A DNA stretch of 64,000 bases from Heligmosomoides polygyrus polygyrus (lineage: Eukaryota > Nematoda > Chromadorea > Rhabditida > Heligmosomidae), in the NCBI GenBank assembly GCA_947396885.1, contig OX377204.1:25675706-25739705 (forward strand), written 5' to 3'. A program made the translations under genes and the position numbers. The notes beneath the pieces are model-generated. The model was not told the DNA's origin, ran no database searches, and saw nothing but the letters and a program-made list of their open reading frames with translations. How positions within the stretch are numbered: position 1 is the stretch's first letter; every line of letters starts with the position of its first letter. Shown here piece after piece: positions 21,930 to 33,281 of the stretch.

Positions 21930-22585
21930 CCTGCCAGAAGTGTACTGTCAAGTGTAAAATGTTCGCCGACGATATCAATCTATAAGAGATCCATATATCT
22001 ATAAGAGTGTCGTGAGCCCGGAAGGTTCAAACACACTTCAGATAGCAAATGATTATATCAACTGCTGGACAAAGAAATGGGAGCTGCCTCTTATAGCAGA
22101 AAAAACTCATTTTCTTATGAATGGATCAAGAAGGCATCTTGACATTCCCACTTATACTACCAGTGGTCAGGTTTTAGTTAGAGATGAAGAGGCTCGGTAT
22201 CTGGGTTTCATAATTACAAGAAACCTTTCCTTACTAAAAAGCAGGACAACGACACAGAATTCTTGGACGGGGAGCTGACGAGATCCGTTAGAGGAAAGCT
22301 CAAACTGCGTGTACCAGTTGCGAAATCAAGACTTAGAACAGATTTCTTCACTTATAGAACTCCTACGGAATTACACTCGCTTCATGGTAGATAGACGATA
22401 TTATGACTGTGTCTATGTTTAGAGTAGAGCTATTGCTTGTTGAAGATTTCAAATGTGATTGTAGTTGACTGATGAGTGATAGCATTTTGTTCTTGTTTTT
22501 TTTTGCTTTGCATTTCTGGGGGAGAATCGTATTCGTGCCTTGAATAAAGAAAATTATAACAAAAAATAAATAAATAAAGTGGTTC
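21930..22585 (+). pseudogene. CR1-like LINE remnant (RT catalytic box to 3' end)
   Basis: Begins with the RT box VKCKMFADDI, then shifts frame to INCWTKKWELPLIAEKTHF and DEEARYLGFIITRNLS (22012-22278). After a large internal deletion comes the C-terminal LRVPVAKSRLRTDFFTYRT block. A 3' UTR with cgtattcgtgccttg leads to an aataaataaataaag tail at about 22580. Frameshifts and deletions make it dead, although FADD itself is intact. Confidence 0.75.
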
Positions 22586-22589
22586 GACT

Positions 22590-23985
22590 GTTCTTCGGAG
22601 CATTATAGAAGACCCGCTCTTGTTCCCAGGACAGGCTTCGAAATAAGATTACAACCGCAGAGAACGAGCTTTTTATACAATACATATAGTAGATCTGTAG
22701 TAACCATATCTGCTGATACAAAGGATTTCCATATGGGACCAACAGACCGTATGAGTAGGGCACAAAGCAGTGACAGGATGGAGGTTCGCCATCCATGAAC
22801 TCTGCATGGCTCCATCAGGCAGATGCACCACCGAATTACTTTGTGACTGGAAATTCAGCGAAAGTTGAAGGCAAAAGGTGTACCGAGCGGTAATTTGATC
22901 CGTAGCGTCCTGTAGACCAGAATGCTGGTCTGTGATAAAGGAAGCATAGTGTCGTGCAGATTCTGCAAGGCTGCGTTGTACGCGTTACCTGAATGGACCA
23001 CCTCCGTAAAGACGATATTCAGGATCTCCATTAGCTTATCTATTACAAGAATATTTTTCTATTTCTAATAATATTTTTTTACTTTTTACTAATATTTTAT
23101 TTGATTTTTTTACTTGACATTTTTCAAGTACAAGAAGGTTGTACTAGATTTGTGCCCCAACATCATATGAGTATACATTTTATTCGGACTACAAACATCG
23201 TTAGACATTTCCATAAGAAATATAAATCTTCTCATGTAAAATCTTAATTTTATTCTGCTTCGTCGCAACACTGGAACATCGAATTCCGGCGACTGCGAAT
23301 TACTTAGTGCTCCATTTCAGATGGGATTCCATACCAAAAATAGAGCAGTTCTGTCCAAACTTCGTACATACATGAGAATGGCTCCAAAATCTGAAAGGCC
23401 GCTAATTTTTCGAGCATGGTATGACTGAATGAGGTTATCGTAAAAATAAGCATTAGCTGCGCAAAGGTACTTCGGCCCGCCATGGAAGAAAAAGAAGTCC
23501 GAGACATAGCCATAGGAGCATTTCGCATAATTACAAACGGTCTATGTCAAATTATACGAAAAACGAACTCAAAAGAGCCAAACACTACTCCACTTTCCAA
23601 TATGAAAAAATCGTAGTCAAGAAAGATGCTCGTCTTGATTCAATGAGTGCGTTTCGGTGAAGCCGCCATGTTCACCTTTTGAAATACGACAAAGCGTAAA
23701 GGCCGAAGGCTATTGAAAAGCATTAAATTGTCACCGCAGATTCTGACCACCACTTTCACTAGTATTTATCGCCGCATATAAATACGCTCCCCCGTTGTGA
23801 ATGGCTTCTGCGCGCATGCAACCATAGCTCCGTTCTCGGCACTTTTTCGACTATCGAACATCTCAATTGAAGTGGTTTTAGAGACTCATGCTTGGCGAAC
23901 ATCAACCCAGTGAAATGAAATTTCTAATGCTCAGGTTACTAAATATTTTTTCATTCTGAGTTAAGCTCCCAGTGCGCTTTAGAGC
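22590..23985. other. No recognisable feature
   Basis: An AT-rich run with repeated aatatttt lies at about 23040-23115. No supported coding frame. Confidence 0.45.
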
Positions 23986-23989
23986 ATTG

Positions 23990-24250
23990 TGTTTATGCCC
24001 TCATAAAATTTCCGCAGACTTGCATGACTTTGAATACCAAAATTTTCGAGCACTCGAACACGAAATAACGCTATTTCTTTGGATATGCGAACTACTCGAG
24101 TGTTCAATTGCAAACGGAAATTACTCGAAGTCCTCAGTCGATCCCAAATGCAAGGTAGACTGGTATACTAACTCGCATGGAGCATGACACTTTTAGAATA
24201 CTTGAATATATGCCGTTTCCTTCTAATTTTCGAATACTATACTGATTCCG
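23990..24250. repeat. Degenerate TTCGAA-type words
   Basis: ttttcgagcactcgaacacg, ctactcgag, ttactcgaag and ttttcgaatac recur, like the 3.6-kb stretch. Weakly periodic and low confidence. A further patch is at 24740-24850. Confidence 0.4.
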
Positions 24251-24252
24251 GG

Positions 24253-24533
24253 ACGAGCATAGCGCAGTTAGAGGAGGTGTGGGCTGTGGCATGCACCCGC
24301 TGCCAGGTTCTTGGTTCGGATTTCCCGCCCAGGCCAACCAAGCCTTCGGGGACGGTGAATTGGTACCAAAGTTGTCTGGGACGGACAAAGCGCTGGCGTC
24401 TTCATCGGCTGGTCGCTAAAAGTCATTGTGTGGCCAAATATGCATTCAAATCATCTCCACTACATCACGTAGAAGTAGAATGCAGGCGCATCCCAAAGGG
24501 ATTGAGTAACGCCGTCCTTTATCCTTTATCTTA
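24253..24533 (+). repeat. SINE1 copy, near full length
   Basis: Head with A box tagcgcagttagagg, B-box-like ttcttggttcggatttcccg, body and 3' block gcaggcgcatcccaaaggga, ending in the ctttatcctttatctt tail. Confidence 0.75.
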
Positions 24534-24663
24534 ACCCATAATTGATTGGATTTTCCCCGGCTCTGATGAAGGCGATTCAGCCAAAGCCAAGCCAATGAAG
24601 CAGCTTAACAGCCTCGTCGCAATTGTCGACTCTATAGAAAGATACGAACAGAAAGATACGGAA

Positions 24664-24723
24664 GTATAATGCGTGGCGCATCCCATCCCGGGATTGAATA
24701 ACGCCGTCCTTTATCCTTTATCT
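24664..24723 (+). repeat. SINE1 3' stub
   Basis: Only the last ~60 bp: gcgtggcgcatccca to ctttatcctttatctt. A 5'-truncated insertion, about 130 bp after the preceding copy. Confidence 0.65.
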
Positions 24724-25359
24724 TCTTCATTCCGAATAACGAAAATTTTTAGTGTTTGAGCTAGAATGTATTGATAACACGCATTTTTCGAACAAAAAAG
24801 TTGAATTTGAATGACTAGCATCGAATGGAATTCGTTCGAATACCTATCCAAAGAGTCTATTCATCATAGTTCGGGTACAGTGCATTGGTCATTTCCGGAC
24901 AAAATATGAGGATCTAGCGGTTGGGTTTTACCCATTACCAAAACGTTTTTCGATTTTTAATGCTACTGCACTATGACCTCTCTGATGTGATTATTTATAT
25001 AACTGCAACTTCTAGCCATCAGAAGTCCACCACAATATCGCTCGCACCGCAAGGCACTGTTTCTGATTAAGAAAAATTGCAGAAAATTTCTGCAAGACTT
25101 TTTTGATGTTTTCCGGATCTGGATATTCTATTATACTTGACTCTTCCAGTTCTATAAAAATGACCATACCTCGAGGTAAGACGAGGACAGCAGCTTAGCC
25201 GGAGATGCACAAACGTCGTCCAATCGTTTTTACATAACCAGTACAACGAAAGCAGATTCCAGGTGATGAGCACGTATTTCGAGTCAGCATAGATTTCCTA
25301 TGTATGGCATAGTTTGCCAGTATTAAGGCATACAAGCACTCTTCAAGGTATGCCGGCGG

Positions 25360-25420
25360 AATAAAGTACCCGGCGCATCCCGCAGGTGGTTAACACCGAC
25401 CATTACGTGGTTTCTTAATT
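25360..25420 (+). repeat. Possible SINE1 3' stub
   Basis: ggcgcatcccgcaggtggtt resembles the 3' block; weak. The rest of 24860-26800 shows no recognisable feature. Confidence 0.35.
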
Positions 25421-26805
25421 AACTACAGATGCATACTGTAGACTAATGACTGGGTTTCTTTTTCTATTGAAAGCAAAAGGTCGACTCATTAGCACAACGG
25501 TCGGCTTTCTTTTTTGGAGCAAATCAGCTCAGAATCCAGTGACCTTTCAGTAGACTCTAGTGCTCTTTTTCTTGTTCTCAAAGGTCTTCGTTCTAATTCA
25601 TTTTACCTTCATCTTACATTTCAAGAACAAGTATTCTATGGCAATATTAGTGACTTATGATTACCTCTGACAAGAGCCGGAGGCTTATTAACGTGCTCGG
25701 TAAAAAGAAATGAAACGCTACGGCAGCTGACGTAGTCAAAACAAGAAATGCGGCGAAAGCACACGAACTTTGACGCTAGGAAAACAGAGTAGCTGGAACT
25801 GTTTTTACTGGACAAACGGAACAACTGTTACTGATGAAACCGGATCCTACCAACAGGAGTGATGCGAAAAACACGGCTTTCATCTAAATAGCAGAGGAGG
25901 AGCTGTTGTCCAGTGCGAATAAAATATTCTTTAAAAAAAACGACCTCGACCTGTTGCGCAGCGCGTCTAGACTGAGCGGCATGGCTTTGAGTTTTCGTCT
26001 CATTACAAGGAGTGTCAACACAAGTCATTCCGCGACTCTCCTCAACAAACACGTAGGAGAACAATGCGTAGGGGACGAACAGCTAATTAGGTTAGACTTG
26101 ACAGGAGCGAGAAGAAGCAGGCTAGAACACGAGAAATGCTGACTGGGACGAAAGCGCAAAAAATTGCTTCTGACGATGTTTAGCATGACTGCATTCTCTT
26201 AAGAGTTTATTAAGTTATTAATACTGAAACACAACAAGTACGAAAACGGCTATTATTTTTGCGCCAACCTGGTGGCATAGTTACCCGAACCATAATGAAA
26301 GAAATGGAATGGTTTCAGCTTCCGTAGAAATGACGAACTTAGGTTTGTTAGTATGCAACACTATTTCACATTTTGGTTTTCTGCTCTTGATTCCGAGATG
26401 AAAGGTACATCAGAAACAACGGATTCTCCATCCATTTTAGAACCAAATCTTTGGCATTATTGTATTACAGCTACGGGTTTGAAGGTTACACGAGTTCAGC
26501 TAAAGATGTAACCACTATTAACGTCTTCTGAATCCAGACGCTCGTTGTACGACGGCTGCGACACTGTGTACTAAGCCACAACATATGTGACATAAGTCTG
26601 AGACAGATCCTCTAAATTAGACGCTCGTGATATGTGACACTACTGAATCCTAACACACGTGGTAATATTATTAGAATAGCGGCCCTTAAAAAAAGATCTA
26701 AAATTTTGAGGCGTATATGAACGCGTAGTAAGATAGAAATGTGCTGAAAAAGAACTGGATGCTGAGCGTGTTCCGCAACCAGAACACTCCTTCTACCACT
26801 CCATC

Positions 26806-27412
26806 TCTAACTACCGAATTTATAACTTGTTTAAGGTACTGATAACCAAAAATCAACCTCTTTTTGTGAGAGCCTACAAATCTTACGTATGGCCCATTGT
26901 AGAATGTGGTGTCTCAGTTTTCAGTCCCTCTCAAAAGAAGGTAATAAAACTTGAAAATGTTCAGAATAACTCTACCCGTAAGCTTTTTCTAAAGTGTCGT
27001 GGTCTAAATTACGACAATATTCCGAGTGGGCCTGACAGAGCCAAAATACTCGGGTTGTCTAGCCTTGAGACTAGACGAAAGCGAGCAGATTTAGTTATGT
27101 TGTTCAAAGTCCTGACAGGAAGGCTTTCCATTGACCCAATTGGATTTTTTGGCGCCCCTTTTACAACTGACAGAAAAGGGTATCTCCGACTCTACCTGCC
27201 ACTTCCAAGGTCGAAAGTAAGGTCAAGTTTTCTCATTCACAGGAGCATCAGAGAGCTCAACATCTTGCTTTATGAGAACGAGAACATTGTTAATATGACT
27301 CTACCCTCTTTTAAACGTTTAATTGTACTAAGGTTTCGTTAGGCTCGTTTTTTGTTGGAATCTTACCGCATGTGATTGTTATCCGTGCCTTGTAATAAAT
27401 AAATAAATAAAT
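26806..27412 (+). pseudogene. CR1-like LINE, C-terminal RT fragment and 3' end
   Basis: The frame from RIYNLFKVL to TAG at 27340-27342 gives the post-palm block (RAYKSYVWPIVECGVSVFSP, KLENVQNNSTRKLF, LSSLETRRKRADLVMLFKV). It is followed by a short UTR with gttatccgtgccttg and an aataaataaataaataaa tail ending at 27412. It is 5' truncated and otherwise open. It is the same general lineage as the 13.4- and 21.9-kb copies, judging from the shared 3' UTR phrase with the latter. Confidence 0.85.
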
Positions 27413-27419
27413 CTCTATT

Positions 27420-28780
27420 CATGCAAGATGCTAGCGCTCGCCCATTTTATTGGGTGCATATCGATGCTTTTCCCACAGTGTGTTCATGGTGAGCAACACG
27501 ACGAGGTGTCGAGCACAATACGGAGAAACACGAAGCCATTAGAAGCTTTGGCAAGATGCCCTCTAACAGGAATAGCAAAAGAGATCGTTAGAGCTAAACT
27601 TGCTCAGTGATGCCGATTAGTTGTACGTAATTTTCCTCTGTTATGTTTTTGCAAATGGCGATTTTTCATTCTACTTCTGCTAATTACCGAAAATATCTTC
27701 AAAGCTAGGAGGAGCGTAAAATTTTAGAAATTATTTTATTAAAGTGTTCTGTGCGCTCGAGCTGTTCTGTTGATACCATTTCACTTTTACTTAACCACTG
27801 TAAGTGGTTACATAAATCTGTGGATAAAGGAGTGTAAAAAGTCAGTCCCGACTCTGTGATGCTCTCGTAATAACGCGGGTTTTCTCCAATCTTTTCAAAC
27901 ACGTTATAACAGAGATTGTATATAGCAAGTAGTAATTACGCAGATTTGTCGGATACAAACTTCGGCTTTTATCAATGAAGGCTTGAATTCCTTGGGTAGA
28001 TCATTCCTGTGAGATAAGGCAATCTGAAGTTGTTGGTTTTCAACAGTCCAGTTTACAGAATACTTTCCTACAGCCTGAGTGTTGATAAACTCTGCTTTAA
28101 TAAAATATTTGGGTGCTGACGTAATCTCTGCAAAACTCGTTTCAACCCACGCGGTTGAAAGCAAATATAAAATCCCAACCGAAGGCTTGACATGTAACGG
28201 GAGCAATCTTTTCCTTCAAAACAAGACGACTTTAAGGAATGAAATTGCTCTCTCGCCTTCTAGTGACATCTCTTTTTCGCTTTTTAGACAAAGAAGGGTC
28301 ATCGGATCTGAATTATAAAATAGCCGGGAAGCAGATACAGCAGTTCAACGTCCCGTTCATAAAGTTGGCGAGAGTAAGTCGTTAATGGCCCAACGTTCTC
28401 ATGAGGAGAATGGCATAGAGATCGGGAACCTCGCCAACTGAGTGCACTATTTTGACAGCCGAAAAACTTCATCGTTTGGGTGATGCAGCTACTCAACCGT
28501 CTCTAATTTACGCCAAAGAAGTGGCAGTCTCGTAAACATTGAGAGAGTAAAAGCGTTTTGTCTGGCTCCCCGTCTGATGGAGGAGTAACTAAATAGAATG
28601 AACTGCTAAAAAGTTGCCTGAAAACTGAAAATGGGTAAACATTTTTAGAAAAATACCTTTTTAGAGAAGAATAATGGAGAAGTCTGAAAGAAATTCCAAT
28701 TTTCTTCCCGTAGGTCCATAATGATCATTTTCTCAAATGGTAGCTTATAAAGAAAAGGTTAACGATGTTATCCAAATCGT
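27420..28780. other. No recognisable feature
   Basis: Short open frames only, none with a motif I can name. Confidence 0.45.
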
Positions 28781-28784
28781 TGTT

Positions 28785-28960
28785 GAGACGCACCACACAT
28801 CCCACGTTTATGGATGAATATTTGTCGTATGCAAAGCGTTGCAGGGATCAGGCGAATTACAGGTCAGTGTTTTGTCCTTCTGGGCAAGCACGATACCATT
28901 TCACGAAACCATGTGGTACGTAGGGATTAGTGGGGTTGAGCGGAACCCGAAACGTAAACG
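28785..28960 (-). repeat. SINE1 copy, very degenerate
   Basis: The acacatcccacg and aggtcagtgttttgtccttc blocks and a gcaagcacgataccatttca stretch follow the SINE1 order in reverse. Confidence 0.45.
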
Positions 28961-29514
28961 TGAGAAGGGATGCAGAGGAGAACTCAGCCTTTCCACACTC
29001 TACCATCGGTTAACTGGGTAACAATCATAAAATTTCGAATGAAATTATTTTTATGCCTGAAGAAAAAGTTCTTATAGGACATCATTCCTTTCCGATTAGC
29101 GGCCCGAAATTGGGATATAACTCAGGGCGAGGTCGGTAATGACCTTCTGATCGCGAAGCTTCTGGGAAGCAACACCGCAGCTATCACAACCATTCATTCC
29201 ACTTCTAATTCTCAAACGCCCCTTAGAAAATATGTAGATAGGAAACTGAAAGAAAGCATGAATAAAACGATCGCCCACAGTCTCGCTGAAAAGAATGTGA
29301 TGAGTAGCTGCTGCCATGTTCGAAACACTTGTTCGCTATCACACCATTCCCTTTCTGCGCAGTACTATGAGTAGTTCCTATGTCGAAAAGTAGGCACCGG
29401 TCAATCACAATATCTTTACCAGCAATTTTTTAAAGGCATTTGTGGTCTTAGGTGGAGGTGGCCCGAAATATCTTCTTCATCTTCAACCAAGTTTCCATAT
29501 GTGGAGCCGCCCAA

Positions 29515-29569
29515 GCCAATCAAAGGTTATCATCCCTTGGCGGTCAAGGGTTGATAACCTTTGATTGGC
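29515..29569. repeat. Near-perfect 55-bp palindrome
   Basis: gccaatcaaaggttatca and its exact inverse tgataacctttgattggc form the outer arms. Inside them tcccttg pairs with caaggg around a tiny loop. It lies just upstream of a SINE1 fragment. Confidence 0.75.
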
Positions 29570-29589
29570 AGCACCCACCTGAAAAGCAA

Positions 29590-29735
29590 AATCACTGTAT
29601 TCTTTCGTGGCTTGTCATCGCAAGTCGTAATTTAAGCCAAATACCCTTTCAAGTGGTCTTTATGATTTTCTTCGATGTGGACTGAGTGGGACATCCCACA
29701 AGGATTAATGGCAACCTTTCCTGCTTAATTCCATG
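29590..29735 (+). repeat. SINE1 3' half, degenerate
   Basis: tggcttgtcatcgcaagtcg, agccaaatac and gtgggacatcccacaaggat follow the 57.9-kb copy in order. Confidence 0.5.
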
Positions 29736-30148
29736 TAATTCCATCAGCACTCCATGTCGCGCTCACCACAAAAGCGCGAGGGGGCAACTTCTACAATATG
29801 ATCCAGCAGCGGATGATGTTGACACAAAAGCTCTTAGACATGACGGGATATGCTTTGCCATCTGTCATCTCCAAGAAATACTGACGACTTGTGTAGAAAG
29901 CATCCAACCGGCAGGTCATAATTGTGTACAACAGTGTCCGCCATCATTGCGCCAGCCATGGCAGTTTCGATTACGATGCTCATACTTAAGACAGAAGTCG
30001 TGTCTAACGAAGTGTTGCAGAACACGAAGAAGTCGTTGGCGTTTAGAACACTTTTTTCGAAGAAGGGCAGCCTTACAACCTAGTGGAGAACGCATCTCGT
30101 TTGCTTTATTTGACGAGAAAGCAATGCCAAATAATAAAGAAAACATAG

Positions 30149-30372
30149 GGGCAGGTGGCGCAGTTGAAAGGGGCGTAGGCTGTCGCACGATCCTTGGATC
30201 AAATTCCTTAGATCGAGTCCTGTCCAAGACCTTCCACCCTCCGGAGGCCACGAATTTGTAATTTGTATTCAAACGATAACATACTGACTGCTCCGTATGT
30301 TGGCCACTGCAAGACGTATGTGGCGTATCCCACAAAAGAACTGATTAACGCCGTGCTATATTCTTTATTTTT
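30149..30372 (+). repeat. SINE1-related copy, degenerate
   Basis: Head ggcaggtggcgcagttgaaa, a B-box-like region tagatcgagtcctgtcc, and the 3' block ggcgtatcccacaaaag with gattaacgccgtgctatatt tail. The middle is shortened. Confidence 0.55.
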
Positions 30373-31077
30373 AACCTGAACAATGAGTTGAGCTTGCTAC
30401 TCGTCAGTGTGACATGAAGGGGACTATTTATTTTGAGGGTAATAAAACTGCTGTAGAGAGAATATCAGAAAACACATTTTATTCTCAATTCAACAGCTTG
30501 TTTAGCATCGATCGTCCTTCTGAAGTTGGGTGAAAAAGCATTAGCTCTAAATTTATCAAATCCGCATTACTTCCCAACCTTAACCATGTGAAATTAAGTT
30601 GAGCGCTGCGTCAGAAACTGCTGGGCTGTCCTCGTCAAATAACAATCAAGCGTTTCAATTTCCTGCTCATTTTTCCTCGCGTTTATTTTTGTCGCAGAAA
30701 AAAATGTTTTTTTCGTTTTTTTATTCCTTTGATAATGAATATTTTCTTTTTTTACAATTTTCCTCACTGCTTGCTTAGCACTTTTCCTCTTTAATTTAGA
30801 ACCACGACAGGCGTGATAAATAAAGGAGTCAACGCGAACCGTTAGAATGTTTGTTCGAACCTTTTATTTGTGAATGAAACAGTACGAACCGCTCAGCAAA
30901 AATGTGCCAGCAGCGCACTGAATTTTAAAAAACTCAAGGCATTTTGATGTTGAATCAGCCCGGGTAACAGCATGGGGCTAGAATGGGGATGATGTCCGCA
31001 TCGAGATGCACATCCTTGTAGAGCAACGTACGCGGAGCAAAAAACAATGCAAGGGAAGGATTACCGGGGTCCGGCTG

Positions 31078-31125
31078 AGCGTACCCGTTATAAGATGCTT
31101 TAGCGTACCCGTTATAAGATGCTTT
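31078..31125 (+). repeat. Tandem duplication, 2 x 24 bp
   Basis: Two exact, adjacent copies of a 24-bp unit starting agcgtacccgttataaga. The surrounding 30.4-31.37 kb shows no gene. Confidence 0.85.
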
Positions 31126-31377
31126 GTTGTTGCGAAGCGGGCACGAGCCCGATAAGAGCCCAAAATAAAGCAGCAAAGGGAAGTCTCGGGTTTCTTGCCG
31201 TCGCATTTCTTACATCGTGACATACATTCACACGACAAACGACTTTAACGGTTTCCGTTTACGGGGATATTGCTGTTTTAGTCGCAATTATTCTTGTACA
31301 AAATCAAAATCGCCTGCCAGCTGGTCTCAGCGAAATGCTGTGCTCTTTGTCGCGGACCTCGTTTCCTGGATCTCCTA

Positions 31378-31465
31378 CTAAAGGATAGAAGGATAAAGGG
31401 CAGACTTAATCGAACCCCTTTGGGAAGCTCCATGCATTCCGCTTCTACGTAAGGAATGTCGTGAA
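31378..31465 (-). repeat. SINE1 3' stub (minus)
   Basis: aaaggatagaaggataaagg tail and 3' block only, joined directly to the tail of the next copy. Confidence 0.6.
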
Positions 31466-31760
31466 GGATAAAAGGGTAAACAACGGCGTTATTCAATCCT
31501 CTTTGGGATGCGCCACGCATTCTACTTCTACGGGATGTCATGGAGGCGTGTTGAGTGCGTATTTAGCCATACAATGACTTGCGGTGGCCGGCCGATGTAC
31601 AAGTCAGTGCTTTGTCCTTCCCAGACAAGTCTGTTACCAATTCACCGACCCCGGAGGGATGGAAGGCTTGGTTGGCCCGGGCGGGAAATCCGAACCAGGA
31701 ACCTGGTATCAGGTACAGACGACAGCCGGCGCCTCCTCCGACTGCGCTCCAGGCACCCTT
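31466..31760 (-). repeat. SINE1 copy, full length (minus)
   Basis: From the ggataaaaggg tail through gggatgcgccacgcattcta, acaagtcagtgctttgtcct and gcgggaaatccgaaccagga to the head ctcctccgactgcgct. It is one of the best copies and matches the 57.9-kb copy at roughly 90% by eye. Confidence 0.8.
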
Positions 31761-31789
31761 TGTGAAGAATATGAATACATATTTGTGCT

Positions 31790-31960
31790 ATCGGTTGCCA
31801 GTTGATGTGCAGGTGAGTTCCAGTTAAATCAGATGCCAATTTACCGACCTCGGGAAGATTGGATGCTTGGTTGGGCTGAGGGACAGTGTGAACAAGGGGC
31901 ATGAATTCGGGTGAACGCGGCAGCCGGCAGGTCCTCCGACTGCGCTAGCACTTTTGCACT
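31790..31960 (-). repeat. SINE1 5' half, degenerate (minus)
   Basis: ccaatttaccgacctcggga, ggatgcttggttgggc and gtcctccgactgcgctagca follow the head half of the family. Third member of a head-to-tail run. Confidence 0.6.
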
Positions 31961-32245
31961 TTGGAAGCACACAGCTCTTGAGCAGCATATTCTTCCGACC
32001 TAAAGCCGCGACATTCTTTGCTATGCTCTCACGTCATCAAGCGTTTCAGAACAAGTGTGAGCAGTGCCCGAAAGAGAAAAACGTCTGAAACTAAGCTACT
32101 TAGTGAGGCGATGACGAAGGACGTTCACAAGCGAACTGACTAATGATCACAGTCACAAAGTGCCTTCTGTTCAGCAGAAAACAGAAGGATGCCACCTGGC
32201 AGGGGTGTCAGCTGACGGAGTCGGTCATAATTCACAGTAGAAATG

Positions 32246-32500
32246 TGTAAAGGGCGTTAATAAATCCTAGTTTGAGATGCCTTGTTCATGCGGGATGTCG
32301 CGTGGATCATTTGCCCTACACAGTGATTTGCGGTAGTCATGCGATGAATCGGTCTTTTCTCCCTCCCAGAACAATGTCTGGCACCAATTCACCGACCTCG
32401 GGGGATGGATGGCTTAACTGGCTTGGCCGGGTGCGAACCAAGAACGGCGATTAGTGATTGGCGTGACAGCTTCTCCACCCGCCCTCCACGCTAGTCCGAC
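32246..32500 (-). repeat. SINE1 copy, degenerate (minus)
   Basis: gggcgttaataaatcc, tgatttgcggtagtcatgcg, accaattcaccgacctcggg and ccaagaacgg blocks in family order. From 32500 to 33186 nothing recognisable. Confidence 0.6.
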
Positions 32501-33202
32501 TACTTTATAATCGCGTCTTAACTTCAACGGTCAACTGCGAGGAGCGTTTCCAACAACACGGAATTGTAGAGTGCTAAGCCTCAAATACATTTTCACAGCA
32601 CAGCAAACTCTCTTCGCTGGTTAACTTCTTGAAGCAGACTTCGCTCTATATGTACATATTGCCGAAAGGCACTCCCCCTCAGAGTGAAGTCAGGAGTTTC
32701 ACCTGGCCATTCTTCTGGGAGCTACGATTGTAGAAAGCTGTTGTTCTAACCACATTTTGCTGCAATAGCCATTTATTGAGAGGGTACTGTAATAGGTCCG
32801 AGATGAGCTTCGTTTCTTGAACAATCAGACATATGAGGAATGTCTCAGCTGTGGCGGGTGAGCGCCGCTAGCCATCATGTAGCCTTAAAGTTTGCCACGC
32901 TTTCGGAAAATCTTTCGTCAATGACTCTTTTGCGTGAAGAAGGCATTGCTCTGCGTAGAAGTGGACGTAAGGCGTGTTCCAGGAGATTTATAGTTGAACT
33001 CAGACGTGAATGTTCTAATGCGAGGATGTAGTGAAAGAGGTTGGAGTTTGAACTGAGAATGTGGGTTAAGCCTTGCGAGATCACTGACGCCACCCACGCA
33101 ATCGAAGCAGACGAAATAAATTAGGGCCTGTCTTGTGAAGACGCTATCTAAATCCCCTCCTACCCTAAATTCGCTTTCTTAGTTTTGTAACTTAATTTAC
33201 AA

Positions 33203-33275
33203 GGTGGCGATGTCCGTTCCTCCACGTGGTGCCACTAGAAACTGACCGGTTTGGCGAGCCGAGCCGAACACGGAC
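33203..33275 (+). ncRNA. HDV-like ribozyme remnant at 5' end of RTE-B
   Basis: Same layout as the 60.2-kb copy: P1 GGTGGCG with TGCCACT, and P2 GTCCGT with ACGGAC. P1.1 reads AG instead of GG. The P4 segment has changed sequence but can still pair (CGGTT with AGCCG, wobble included). Probably weakened. Confidence 0.55.
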
Positions 33276-33281
33276 ACTCGA

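Noticed and set aside
29686..30261. 191-codon open frame, plus strand
   Set aside because: Begins in a SINE1 3' fragment and ends in another SINE1-related copy. No motif, and the first part is repeat-derived.
31378..31960. CRISPR-like or satellite tandem array
   Set aside because: The repetition is three SINE1 copies in a row, of different lengths; there are no regular spacers.
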